Positions 15,690 through 23,008 of a stretch of 64,000 nt of DNA are shown piece by piece. How positions within the stretch are numbered: the first letter of the stretch is position 1; the number at the start of each line of letters is the position of its first letter. The stretch covers positions 1 through 64,000 of the forward strand of contig JAFRPW010000035.1 of the NCBI GenBank assembly GCA_017428945.1, written 5' to 3'. This stretch comes from Bacteroidales bacterium. GTDB lineage: Bacteria; Bacteroidota; Bacteroidia; Bacteroidales; UBA932. The translations under genes were made by a program, and so were the position numbers. The notes beneath the pieces are model-generated. The model was not told the DNA's origin. It did not search any database and saw nothing but the letters and a program-made list of their open reading frames with translations.

Positions 15690-17255
15690 ATGGAGTCTGA
15701 GAAACCGGACAAGGATCTGATTGTTGACGTAACGTCAACGGATGTACACATCGCCCTGATGGAGAATCACCGGCTGATTGAGTACAACACTGAGTCCAGC
15801 ACTGGGAACAAATACACCGTGGGAGACGTCCACCTGGGAAAGGTGAAAAAGATTCTCCCCAATCTCAATGCTGCCTTCGTGGACATCGGAGACAAGAAAG
15901 AAGCCTTCATCCATTATCTGGACCTGGGACTCTACTTCCATGCTTTTGACCAGTTCGTCCGGGAGTCCAACAGGAATACAAACCTGAAGGACCTCTATTC
16001 AAGGATTCGTATAGGTGAGCCCCTCCCCAAGGAGGGGCGCATCGAAGAATACCTGAAGCCCGGGCAGATGGTCATTGCACAGATAGTCAAGGAACCGATT
16101 TCCACCAAGGGATCACGACTGACTGCGGAAATTTCACTTGCAGGGCGCAATATCGTGCTCCTGCCCTTTGCGGAGAAGGTCTCCATATCCCAGAAGATCG
16201 GCTCCAAGGAAGAGAAGAGAAGACTTGAGACACTGGTAAGGAGCATCCTCCCCAAGAATTACGGTGCAATCATCCGCACGGCGGCGGAAGGCAAGAATGC
16301 CGCAACGCTGGTGGCGGAGACCGAATCCCTGATTCAGAAGTGGGAAGACTCCTGGAAGAAGATTGCCACGGACAAGGGCGTCCAGCTCCTTTTCAGCGAG
16401 TACAGCAAAACTACCACGGTCCTTAGGGACCTCCTTTCGGATCAGTTCTCCAACATCTGGATCAATGACGAAAGGGTGGCCGATGAGGCCAGGAAGTACG
16501 TTTCGCTGATTTCGCCGGAGCAGGAGAAGATAGTCCACCTCTACGAAGGCAAACAGCCCATCTACGACCATTTCGAGGTCACACGACAGATAAAGGGCTC
16601 CTTCGGAAAGGTGGTTCCGATGAGGCAGGGCGCGTACCTGGTAATCGAGACTACTGAAGCGCTGAACGTCATAGACGTCAACAGCGGCATCCGAACAAAG
16701 ACTTCGGACCAGGAGGAGAACTCCTTCGAGGTAAACAAGATGGCCGCAGAGGAAATAGCGCGTCAGCTCCGGCTCCGGGACATGGGAGGCATAGTGATAG
16801 TGGACTTCATAGATATGGATAGCCAGGATCACAGGAATGCACTCCACAAGTACATGCAGGAGCTCATGGAAAACGACAGGGCCAAGCACAATGTGCTTCC
16901 GCTCACCAAGTTCGGGTTAATGCAGATTACCCGTCAGCGGATAAGGCCCGTAACGGAAATCAACACCTCGGAGACTTGCCCTCTGTGCCACGGCACCGGC
17001 AAAATCCACTCCACGGTTGTGATTGACGAGGAAATAGAACGCAAGATTTCGTTCTATGTCATTGAAAAAGGTCTCAGGTCTCTCGTACTCCGGACCAGCC
17101 CCATACTGGGAGCCTATCTCAAGCGGGGGATGTTCAATTCTTTCCTTTCAAAGTGGCGCAAGCGCTACAGGGTAAAGATAGAACTCCAGGAAGTGACAGA
17201 TTTCACAATCCTGCAAGTTGAAATGCTGAATGAAAAAGGCGACAAGCTAGATTAG
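15690..17255 (+). CDS. rng: Ribonuclease E/G family endoribonuclease
   Basis: This 521-residue RNase cleaves single-stranded A/U-rich RNA in rRNA maturation and mRNA decay. An S1 RNA-binding domain (about residues 40-125; VGDVHLGKVKKILPNLNAAF and VDIGDKKEAFIH) precedes the catalytic domain with NVIDVNSGIRTK and IVIVDFIDM (metal-binding Asp residues). The zinc-link motif CPLCHGTGK follows. There is no long RNase E-type scaffold tail, so RNase G is the better name. The last codons form the 5' arm of its own terminator. Confidence 0.93.
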   Translation: MESEKPDKDLIVDVTSTDVHIALMENHRLIEYNTESSTGNKYTVGDVHLGKVKKILPNLNAAFVDIGDKKEAFIHYLDLGLYFHAFDQFVRESNRNTNLKDLYSRIRIGEPLPKEGRIEEYLKPGQMVIAQIVKEPISTKGSRLTAEISLAGRNIVLLPFAEKVSISQKIGSKEEKRRLETLVRSILPKNYGAIIRTAAEGKNAATLVAETESLIQKWEDSWKKIATDKGVQLLFSEYSKTTTVLRDLLSDQFSNIWINDERVADEARKYVSLISPEQEKIVHLYEGKQPIYDHFEVTRQIKGSFGKVVPMRQGAYLVIETTEALNVIDVNSGIRTKTSDQEENSFEVNKMAAEEIARQLRLRDMGGIVIVDFIDMDSQDHRNALHKYMQELMENDRAKHNVLPLTKFGLMQITRQRIRPVTEINTSETCPLCHGTGKIHSTVVIDEEIERKISFYVIEKGLRSLVLRTSPILGAYLKRGMFNSFLSKWRKRYRVKIELQEVTDFTILQVEMLNEKGDKLD

Positions 17256-17272
17256 CGCTTGCCGCCTTTTTT
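17233..17272 (+). terminator. rng intrinsic terminator overlapping the coding end
   Basis: AAAAAGGCG-CAAGC (17233-17247, one unpaired base) pairs with GCTTG-CGCCTTTTTT (17257-17272). The 5' arm lies inside the last codons of rng and the loop holds its stop codon. Confidence 0.8.
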
Positions 17273-17295
17273 GTTGTCATTGCCGGCAGCCTGTC

Positions 17296-17324
17296 CGTCA
17301 TTGCCGGCACCGACCGGCAATCTT
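17296..17324. repeat. Palindromic repeat type A1 (ATTGCCGG ... CCGGCAAT)
   Basis: A perfect 8-bp stem ATTGCCGG/CCGGCAAT (17300-17307, 17314-17321) with loop CACCGA is flanked by CGTC and CT. A near-identical copy lies at 22885-22913, and two diverged copies lie inside ileS (52259-52319). Confidence 0.85.
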
Positions 17325-17331
17325 AAACAGT

Positions 17332-17416
17332 TTGTCCACGGAAATGCCGTGTTTTGGTGGATAAGTTGCCATTTTTGCCAGTTTGTCCACGGAAATGCCG
17401 GGTTTTGGTGGATAAG
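17332..17416. repeat. Two tandem palindromic repeats type A2
   Basis: Two units (17332-17365 and 17383-17416) share the outer arms TTGTCCAC and GTGGATAAG around a GGAAATGCCG-TTTT centre; they differ by about one base. The same order of A1 hairpin then two A2 units recurs at 22885-23003. The second unit ends 11 bases before the tadA -7 box. Confidence 0.85.
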
Positions 17417-17427
17417 TGAGTTATTAC

Positions 17428-17435
17428 TATATTTG
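17428..17435 (+). promoter_or_regulatory. tadA promoter -7 box (TATATTTG)
   Basis: TATATTTG ends 4 bases before the tadA ATG at 17440. The expected transcription start falls at or next to the ATG, implying a leaderless mRNA. Confidence 0.7.
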
Positions 17436-17439
17436 CCAT

Positions 17440-17874
17440 ATGGAACAGGACGAAAAAATGATGAGGGAAGCGCTTAAGGAAGCGCAGGCCGCAATGGCCG
17501 CCGGAGAGATACCCATAGGGGCCGTTGTAGCATGGAAGGGGCGCATTATCGGACGCGGGCACAACATGACGGAAAAACTGCATGACACAACAGCTCATGC
17601 AGAAATGATAGCCATCACCGCCGCAACCGAGGCTCTTGGCGGCAAGTACCTCACTGACTGCACATTATATGTAACCGTTGAGCCCTGTCCAATGTGTGCC
17701 GGCGCCCTGGCCTGGAGCCAGATAAGCCGAATTGTGTACGGTGCCCCGGACCCCCGCCGCGGCTATTCGCTCTTTTCTCCGTCCCTTCTCCACCCCAGGA
17801 CTGTCGCAACCGGCGGAGTGCTCCAGGAGGACTGTTCCGCTCTCATGCTGGAGTTCTTCAAATCCAAGCGCTAA
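17440..17874 (+). CDS. tadA: tRNA adenosine(34) deaminase
   Basis: TadA deaminates wobble adenosine 34 to inosine in tRNA-Arg. The 144-residue protein has the zinc and catalytic signature HAEMIAI (His and the proton-shuttling Glu) and EPCPMCAGALAWSQI with the two zinc Cys residues. Guanine-type deaminases share these motifs, but the overall match and size favour TadA. I chose ATG 17440 because the TATATTTG box ends 4 bases upstream; an earlier GTG at 17416 lies in the repeat. It converges on the fusion gene with a 10-base gap. Confidence 0.9.
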   Translation: MEQDEKMMREALKEAQAAMAAGEIPIGAVVAWKGRIIGRGHNMTEKLHDTTAHAEMIAITAATEALGGKYLTDCTLYVTVEPCPMCAGALAWSQISRIVYGAPDPRRGYSLFSPSLLHPRTVATGGVLQEDCSALMLEFFKSKR

Positions 17875-17884
17875 GTCACGGTAT

Positions 17885-18634
17885 TCAGCGCCAGGTGTGG
17901 CCTATATCCCAGTGGATTGCATACTGGAAGACGGTTTTCTCCCTGGGAAGGTCAAATTCTTCCAGAATAAGTTCCTTTGCCTGAGGGTATTCCTCCAGCC
18001 AGTGGCCCGCTGTCACTATGTAACTGTCCGTATCCATGCTGTAGAAAACACGTCCTCTTGGCTTATTCTCGTAGGGACCGATGAAAGGACCGCTGCCATC
18101 TCCGTGAAATTTCTGCCTGTTGTATTCTTTGCGCCAGACATCTTCATGAAGCTCAGAGCAGGTGATACGGCCATCCGAAGCATTTGCCCTTGTGTAATCC
18201 CTCACCGGATGGGAAACAATGCCAAAGAGCTCGTTCCATGAAGGGTTATACCAGAATATTCCCACTTTGGGATCATCACCGTGGCCGCGGTTTGCCTCCA
18301 TCTGCTTAAGCATGGACAAATAGTCATCCTCTGAAACTTTTCTGAGTCTGGAAGGCGGCTCCTCAAAAGAAGGCAGGAGCTCGTTCCCTATACTGACAAC
18401 TGCTATGTAATCCTCGTCCTCCTCATAATAATACACTATTATGCCGTTTCCGTTAAAGCGGCGCTCCCAATACTCAGGCACTGAATCATTGAAGAGAACC
18501 GGGGTGCCGATTCCCTCCAGCGGATGCTCCTTGATATCCAGGAGGATTGCCTTCACCTGGGCAGCATACCCCGTGTTTTTCCCCTTCAGCGACTGATACT
18601 GGTACTGGGCTTTGGGGCTGAAATACAGTTTCAT
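17885..18634 (-). CDS. YoeB-fold domain lacking catalytic residues, fused to a domain of unknown function
   Basis: The 249-residue protein has two parts. Residues 1-84 align without gaps to E. coli YoeB, including PLEGIGTP at the EGKGKP position and EYWERR at FWSRR. Yet the residues YoeB uses for mRNA cleavage are changed: Glu46 to Val, Arg65 to Ile, His83 to Gly and Tyr84 to Asn. After a charged linker (about 88-122) comes a domain of about 125 residues starting VGIFWYNPSWNELFGIV, with KPRGRVFYSMDTDSYIVTAG and ending TVFQYAIHWDIGHTWR. This looks like an uncharacterised widespread family (recalled, unchecked). The ATG overlaps the YefM stop by 4 bases, so the pair is one operon. I infer a derived toxin-antitoxin module whose activity moved to the new domain. 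Confidence 0.8.
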   Translation of the reverse strand: MKLYFSPKAQYQYQSLKGKNTGYAAQVKAILLDIKEHPLEGIGTPVLFNDSVPEYWERRFNGNGIIVYYYEEDEDYIAVVSIGNELLPSFEEPPSRLRKVSEDDYLSMLKQMEANRGHGDDPKVGIFWYNPSWNELFGIVSHPVRDYTRANASDGRITCSELHEDVWRKEYNRQKFHGDGSGPFIGPYENKPRGRVFYSMDTDSYIVTAGHWLEEYPQAKELILEEFDLPREKTVFQYAIHWDIGHTWR

Positions 18635-18885
18635 AGGGCATCGATGTCTGTTATCTCTATAAGCTGTCCTGCACGCATCTGGTTTATGGATTCCGTAAGA
18701 TCCCTTACAGCCTTGGTGTTATTCAGAAACTCCAGACGACGTTGCATGGCGTTGTAGTCCTTTAGCGGGATCAGCACCGCTCCGTTGTCCCCCTTGGTTA
18801 TGATCAAGGGCTCCTCCGTGAGGAGAACGTTGTCATAAAACTGCTTGATGCCGGCCCTGAAGGCGGAAATGGTTGTCACCTGCAT
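18631..18885 (-). CDS. YefM/Phd-family antitoxin
   Basis: The 84-residue protein matches the YefM type. The N-terminal DNA-binding half has VTTISAFRAGIKQFYDNVL and the typical PLIITKGDNGAVLIPLKDYN. The C-terminal, normally toxin-wrapping half has LNNTKAVRDLTESINQM. It is the first gene of a two-gene operon with the YoeB-derived fusion (ATGA overlap). YefM proteins repress their own operon as a complex with YoeB; an operator-like site with correct core spacing lies 13-30 bases upstream of the start. Confidence 0.92.
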   Translation of the reverse strand: MQVTTISAFRAGIKQFYDNVLLTEEPLIITKGDNGAVLIPLKDYNAMQRRLEFLNNTKAVRDLTESINQMRAGQLIEITDIDAL

Positions 18886-18897
18886 AATACAATATTT

Positions 18898-18915
18898 TGT
18901 ACAAATATACGTACA
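18898..18915. promoter_or_regulatory. YefM-type operator with overlapping promoter
   Basis: TGTACA (18898-18903) and CGTACA (18910-18915) are offset by exactly 12 bases. E. coli YefM-YoeB recognises paired TGTACA cores with 12-bp centre-to-centre spacing. The minus-strand -7 box TATATTTG (plus-strand CAAATATA, 18902-18909) lies between and under the cores, so occupancy would block transcription. Confidence 0.65.
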
Positions 18916-18961
18916 AATACTGTAACATCAAACATCCCGGACCTATTTCTTAAAAAATGAT

Positions 18962-18969
18962 TATTTTTG
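18962..18969 (+). promoter_or_regulatory. Promoter -7 box (TATTTTTG) of the YiiX-like gene
   Basis: TATTTTTG ends 4 bases before the ATG at 18974, again implying a leaderless or nearly leaderless mRNA. Confidence 0.65.
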
Positions 18970-18973
18970 TGTA

Positions 18974-19645
18974 ATGAAACTATCGGATATGAGAAGACTA
19001 TGCTTAATTGCGGCAGCGGCCCTTCTTGCCGCATGCCAGGGGCAGAAACCGCGCACCGGAGACCTTGTGTTCATAGGCATACCTGCAGAGTATAACGCAG
19101 AAACCGGCTCCATGGACGAGGCCATAGTCGCAGCCACAGGCCGCGGCACGTTGAACATTATCCACGCCGCCATTCTGGAAATGGCCCCGGAAGGCCCTAT
19201 GATTATCGACGCCACACTTAAGTACGGCGTTGACAGGCACCCGCTGGATTCAACAATCGCCCAGTTTACCCTTGGCGACGGCTCGCAGCCGGTATACATT
19301 GTGAAACGCCTCAAGAAGGGCTTCAAACCGGAGTTCATAGACAATGCCAAAGCCTTCTGCGGCCGAGGCTATGACCTGTACTTCCTTCCTGAAAACGAAG
19401 AACTCTACTGCACTGAACTTATCCAGCGCAGCTATACCGCCCCCGACGGTCTTCCCATCTTCCCCAGCCAGCCCATGAATTTCAAAAACAAGGACGGCGA
19501 GTTCCCCCACTATTGGAACTGGCTCTTCGGTCTCCTGGGCATGGACATTCCCCAGGGCCTCCCCGGCACCAATCCCCAGGACATGATGGATTCACCGGTT
19601 CTGAAGACAGTGAATTGCAATCTGCTTGACATTACCACCGATTAA
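18974..19645 (+). CDS. YiiX/YebB-like (C92) papain-fold cysteine hydrolase, lipoprotein
   Basis: The 223-residue protein has a lipoprotein signal ending LLAAC (Cys21). It then shows the marks of the permuted NlpC/P60-like YiiX family: GDLVFIGIP near the start, a His in LNIIHAAILE, and the nucleophile Cys in EELYCTELIQRSY. Such enzymes are thought to hydrolyse amide or ester bonds in cell-wall or lipid substrates; the substrate here is unknown. It is monocistronic, divergent from the antitoxin operon, and probably anchored to the outer or inner membrane facing the periplasm. Confidence 0.85.
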   Translation: MKLSDMRRLCLIAAAALLAACQGQKPRTGDLVFIGIPAEYNAETGSMDEAIVAATGRGTLNIIHAAILEMAPEGPMIIDATLKYGVDRHPLDSTIAQFTLGDGSQPVYIVKRLKKGFKPEFIDNAKAFCGRGYDLYFLPENEELYCTELIQRSYTAPDGLPIFPSQPMNFKNKDGEFPHYWNWLFGLLGMDIPQGLPGTNPQDMMDSPVLKTVNCNLLDITTD

Positions 19646-19672
19646 TCCCGTTTTTTATATCGGAAAAAATAC

Positions 19673-19680
19673 TAACTTTG
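19673..19680 (+). promoter_or_regulatory. Promoter -7 box (TAACTTTG) of the engB operon
   Basis: TAACTTTG lies 24 bases before the engB ATG at 19705 and should drive engB-prs-X-der. The purine-rich AGGGAAGGG just before the ATG resembles a Shine-Dalgarno sequence, unusual in this window. Confidence 0.6.
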
Positions 19681-19704
19681 TATATCTATTCAGGGAAGGG
19701 AATC

Positions 19705-20301
19705 ATGAAGATAACAAAAGCGGTGTTTTCCGGCAGCAGCACCAGGGTGGGGCAGAGACCCCAGCCCCGGTTGCCAGAGTTTGCATTCATAGGCCGCTCC
19801 AATGTGGGCAAGAGTTCCCTCATAAACATGCTCACGGCCAATTCAAAGCTGGCAAAAACCTCCCAGACCCCCGGTAAGACCCAGTTGGTGAATCACTTCC
19901 TGATTAATGACAACTGGTACCTCGTGGACCTTCCGGGCTATGGCTATGCAAAGCTTCCGGACAAGGAGCGCGCAAAGCTCCGCCACATTATCTGGGATTA
20001 CATCAACAATTCTCCGGACCTTGTGATGCTCATGGTCCTTCTGGACTCCAGACACGACCTTCAGGAAGTAGACCGCCGCTTCATGGCGGAACTTGGAGAA
20101 AAGGGAATTCCTTTCGCAATAATATACACTAAGGCAGACAAGCAGGGTCCGGAAGCCCTTAACGCACAGATTCTCAAGAATCAGGGCGTCCTTCTCACGG
20201 AGTGGGAAGAGCTTCCTCCGGTGTTTGTATCGTCCTCTGTAGACGGCAGCGGAAAAAAAGAAATTCTGTCATATATAGGCCAAATTCTTGAAACGCTATG
20301 A
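19705..20301 (+). CDS. engB: Ribosome biogenesis GTP-binding protein EngB/YihA
   Basis: EngB is an essential GTPase acting in large-subunit assembly. The 198-residue protein shows G1 GRSNVGKSSLINML, G3 DLPGYGYAK and G4 TKADK. Start ATG 19705 follows a purine-rich tract and the -7 box at 19673. Its stop overlaps the prs start (ATGA), so it is the first gene of the operon engB-prs-X-der. Confidence 0.94.
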   Translation: MKITKAVFSGSSTRVGQRPQPRLPEFAFIGRSNVGKSSLINMLTANSKLAKTSQTPGKTQLVNHFLINDNWYLVDLPGYGYAKLPDKERAKLRHIIWDYINNSPDLVMLMVLLDSRHDLQEVDRRFMAELGEKGIPFAIIYTKADKQGPEALNAQILKNQGVLLTEWEELPPVFVSSSVDGSGKKEILSYIGQILETL

Positions 20302-21293
20302 TCAATGATGTTCACGAGCACCGCATGATGGTATTCACATGCGACGCAAGCCGCTACTTCGCGGAAAAAGTGGTTGATGCAATGAACCGCATGAGAGACC
20401 CCGGATTCCCTGAAATCCAGCTGGGCCCCCTTGAGACAGCCCGTTTCAGTGACGGGGAATTCCAGCCTTATTTCTACGAGAGTGTCCGAGGAGCCACCTG
20501 CTTCATCATCCAGAGCACTTTCCCGCCGTCCGACAACCTCATGGAGCTGCTTCTTGCAATTGATGCAGCCAAGAGGGCATCGGCAGAAAAAGTCATAGCT
20601 GTTCTTCCTTATTACGGCTGGGCACGCCAGGACCGCAAGGACAAGCCCCGTACCTCCATCGGCGCCAAGCTGGTGGCCAATATGATCAAGGTGGCAGGTG
20701 CTGACGCCATCATGACCTGTGACCTTCACGCAGACCAGATACAGGGTTTCTTCGACATCCCGGTGAACCACCTCATGGCCAGCTACGATTTCCTGAGCAC
20801 CCTTAAAAAGCTCCAGAGGCAGTTCAAGGACACCCTTACCATAGCTGCTCCGGATATGGGCGGTGCAAAACGCGCCCACGCCTATGCCAAGAATCTCCAC
20901 ACCCCGGTGGTCATCTGCCACAAGACCCGCGCAAGGGCCAATGTGATTGAAAGGATCCAGCCCATCGGTGAAGTTGAGGGCCGTGACATCGTGATTATTG
21001 ACGATATCATAGACACAGCAGGTACCCTTACGGAGGCGGCCAACGAGCTCCTCAAGCGCGGGGCCAACAGCGTGCGTGCCTTTGCCACGCATGCCATCCT
21101 TTCCGGCCCGGCATACGAGAGGATAGACAAGTCTGCCCTCTGCGAGGTCTATGTGACAGATACCATCCCTCTGGACCCCGAGAAGAAAGACCTGCAGGGA
21201 AAAATCCGCGTTGTGTCTCTGGCAGAGACGTTTGCAAGGATGATGCTCCGCGTGTACAACTATCAGCCCATATCGTCGGAGTTCCCTCTTTAA
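20298..21293 (+). CDS. prs: Ribose-phosphate pyrophosphokinase
   Basis: Prs makes PRPP from ribose-5-phosphate and ATP, feeding purine, pyrimidine, NAD, histidine and tryptophan synthesis. The 331-residue protein contains YGWARQDRKDKPRTSIGAK and the PRPP-binding loop IVIIDDIIDTAGT. It is slightly longer than E. coli Prs because of an N-terminal extension. It is translationally coupled to engB and followed 3 bases later by a small membrane protein. Confidence 0.95.
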   Translation: MINDVHEHRMMVFTCDASRYFAEKVVDAMNRMRDPGFPEIQLGPLETARFSDGEFQPYFYESVRGATCFIIQSTFPPSDNLMELLLAIDAAKRASAEKVIAVLPYYGWARQDRKDKPRTSIGAKLVANMIKVAGADAIMTCDLHADQIQGFFDIPVNHLMASYDFLSTLKKLQRQFKDTLTIAAPDMGGAKRAHAYAKNLHTPVVICHKTRARANVIERIQPIGEVEGRDIVIIDDIIDTAGTLTEAANELLKRGANSVRAFATHAILSGPAYERIDKSALCEVYVTDTIPLDPEKKDLQGKIRVVSLAETFARMMLRVYNYQPISSEFPL

Positions 21294-21296
21294 CAG

Positions 21297-21551
21297 ATGA
21301 AAACCCTGCTTGCCGCCATAGTGTTCGTGGGACTCGCCGTGATTCTTCTGGGCGTGAACATCTTCTTTTTCAAGAAGCCGTTCCCCAACGGAGAAATCTC
21401 CACCAATCCGGAGATGGCAAAGCGCGGCATCAAATGCGCAAAGCAGGAAGAGCTTGAAATGCTTGCTGCCCGCAAAGGCCGGAAAGTCTGTGACGGCAAT
21501 TATTCTGACGCATGTTCGTCGTGCGCCTTGTACAAATACGAAAAACAATAG
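21297..21551 (+). CDS. Small cysteine-containing membrane protein, unknown function
   Basis: The 84-residue protein has one N-terminal transmembrane segment (about residues 3-26) and a small tail with four cysteines: GIKCAKQ, KVCDG and CSSC. The spacing could bind a metal or form disulfides, depending on which side of the membrane the tail lies. Similar short membrane proteins with Cys-rich tails occur in Bacteroidales next to housekeeping genes. It sits between prs and der with 3-base gaps, so it is co-expressed with two essential genes. No function can be assigned. Confidence 0.75.
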   Translation: MKTLLAAIVFVGLAVILLGVNIFFFKKPFPNGEISTNPEMAKRGIKCAKQEELEMLAARKGRKVCDGNYSDACSSCALYKYEKQ

Positions 21552-21554
21552 AAT

Positions 21555-22862
21555 ATGGCATTAGTTGCGATAGTCGGGAGACCGAACGTAGGAAAATCCA
21601 CCCTTTTCAACCGCTTGGTGGGCATGCGCCAGGCCATTGTCGACGAAACCGCCGGCGTTACCCGTGACCGCCATTACGGCAAGTGCGAATGGTGCGGCAG
21701 GGAGTTCTCCGTAGTGGACACCGGAGGCTACACCTCCAACAGCGACGACGTCTTCGAGGACGCCATCCGCCGCCAGGTGGGCATCGCCATCGAGGAGGCC
21801 GATGTGGTCCTTTTCATGGTAGAGGCCGCTACCGGCATCACGGACTACGACGCTGAGATAGCGGACCTTCTGCGCCGCAGCAAGAAGCCCGTGGTCCTCT
21901 GCGCCAACAAGGTGGACACCGGAGAGAAGATGTACGATGCCTTCGACTTCTACGCCCTTGGCCTGGGCGAGGTCTGGAGCATATCGGCCGCCAACGGCAG
22001 CGGCACCGGAGACCTCCTGGACGAGATCCTGAAAGTCCTTCCCGATGATACCAGGGCCGATGACGACCATTCGGACCTTCCTCACATTGCCATCGTAGGG
22101 CGCCCGAACGTGGGGAAATCGTCCCTCACCAATGCCCTGCTGGGGGAGGAGAGGAATATCGTCACCCCTGTGGCCGGCACCACCCGCGACTCCATTTCTA
22201 CCTACTACAACAAGTTCGGCCACGAGTTCATGATAGTGGACACTGCCGGCATGCGTAAGCGCGGCAAGGTAACTGAGGACCTGGAGTTCTATTCCGTCCT
22301 CCGTGCCATGCGCACCATAGAGCACTCCGACGTGTGCATCCTCATGATAGACGCCACCCTTGGCATGGAGGCGCAGGACATGAACATCTTCAATGTAATA
22401 CAGAAGAACCGCAAGGGCTGTGTCATTGTAGTTAACAAGTGGGATCTCTTTGAGAAGGATGCGAACACCATGAGGGACTACACAGAGGCCCTCAAGTCAC
22501 GTCTTGCCCCGTTCAACGACATACCTGTCATATTTACTTCAGTGCTTGAAAAGCAGCGCATCCTGGACGTCCTTGACGCCGCCGCTCACGTGGCGGAGAA
22601 CATGAGCCGCAAGATTCCCACATCCCAGCTCAACGACGCCATGCTTCCGGAAATAGAGAACTATCCGCCGCCGGCATGGAAGGGTAAGTATATCAAGATC
22701 AAGTATGTAACCCAGCTGCCCACCCGCACTCCGCAGTTTGCCTTCTTCTGCAACCTGCCCCAGTGGGTCAAGGATCCTTACAAGAGATTCCTGGAAAACA
22801 AACTCCGCGAGCACTTCGACTTCGAAGGCTGCCCCATCCAGGTCTATACCAGGGCAAAGTAG
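21555..22862 (+). CDS. der: Ribosome biogenesis GTPase Der (EngA)
   Basis: Der is an essential GTPase with two tandem G domains that helps assemble the 50S subunit. The 435-residue protein shows [16 protein letters not shown] near residue 8 and [16 protein letters not shown] near residue 182. DTGG and DTAGMR switch motifs and NKVD/NKWD G4 motifs are present, followed by a C-terminal KH-like domain ending [12 protein letters not shown] and beyond. It closes the engB-prs-X-der operon. Palindromic repeats follow its stop. Confidence 0.96.
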   Translation: MALVAIVGRPNVGKSTLFNRLVGMRQAIVDETAGVTRDRHYGKCEWCGREFSVVDTGGYTSNSDDVFEDAIRRQVGIAIEEADVVLFMVEAATGITDYDAEIADLLRRSKKPVVLCANKVDTGEKMYDAFDFYALGLGEVWSISAANGSGTGDLLDEILKVLPDDTRADDDHSDLPHIAIVGRPNVGKSSLTNALLGEERNIVTPVAGTTRDSISTYYNKFGHEFMIVDTAGMRKRGKVTEDLEFYSVLRAMRTIEHSDVCILMIDATLGMEAQDMNIFNVIQKNRKGCVIVVNKWDLFEKDANTMRDYTEALKSRLAPFNDIPVIFTSVLEKQRILDVLDAAAHVAENMSRKIPTSQLNDAMLPEIENYPPPAWKGKYIKIKYVTQLPTRTPQFAFFCNLPQWVKDPYKRFLENKLREHFDFEGCPIQVYTRAK

Positions 22863-22884
22863 GATTCCGGGCCTGACTTTAACC

Positions 22885-22913
22885 CGTCATTGCCGGCACC
22901 GACCGGCAATCTC
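22885..22913. repeat. Palindromic repeat type A1, second copy
   Basis: Identical to the 17296-17324 copy over the hairpin ATTGCCGG-CACCGA-CCGGCAAT and its CGTC flank, differing only at the 3' flank. It lies 22 bases after der. Confidence 0.85.
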
Positions 22914-22920
22914 AATCACC

Positions 22921-23003
22921 CATCCACGGAAAAGGCGTTTTTGGTGGACAAGTTGCCGTTTTGGCGGGTTTGTCCACGGAAATGCCGGGTTTTGGTGGAT
23001 AAG
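22921..23003. repeat. Two type A2 palindromic repeats, second locus
   Basis: Units at 22921-22952 (ATCCACGGAAAAGGCG then TTTTTGGTGGACAAG) and 22970-23003 (TTGTCCACGGAAATGCCG then GGTTTTGGTGGATAAG) follow the A1 hairpin, as at 17.3 kb. They fill the gap between the convergent der and peptidase genes and may help end both transcripts. Confidence 0.85.
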
Positions 23004-23008
23004 TTTGG

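Noticed and set aside
17275-17290. GTCATTGCCGGCAG before the A1 repeat, like a left half of a further A1 unit
   Set aside because: No matching right arm follows directly, so it was not listed as a separate copy.
17296-17416. Short repeats considered as a CRISPR array
   Set aside because: Units are palindromic, spaced unevenly, only two or three per site and have no cas genes nearby.
20181-21548. 455-codon minus-strand frame across prs and the small membrane gene
   Set aside because: It is antisense to genes with clear motifs, has odd composition and spans two real gene borders.
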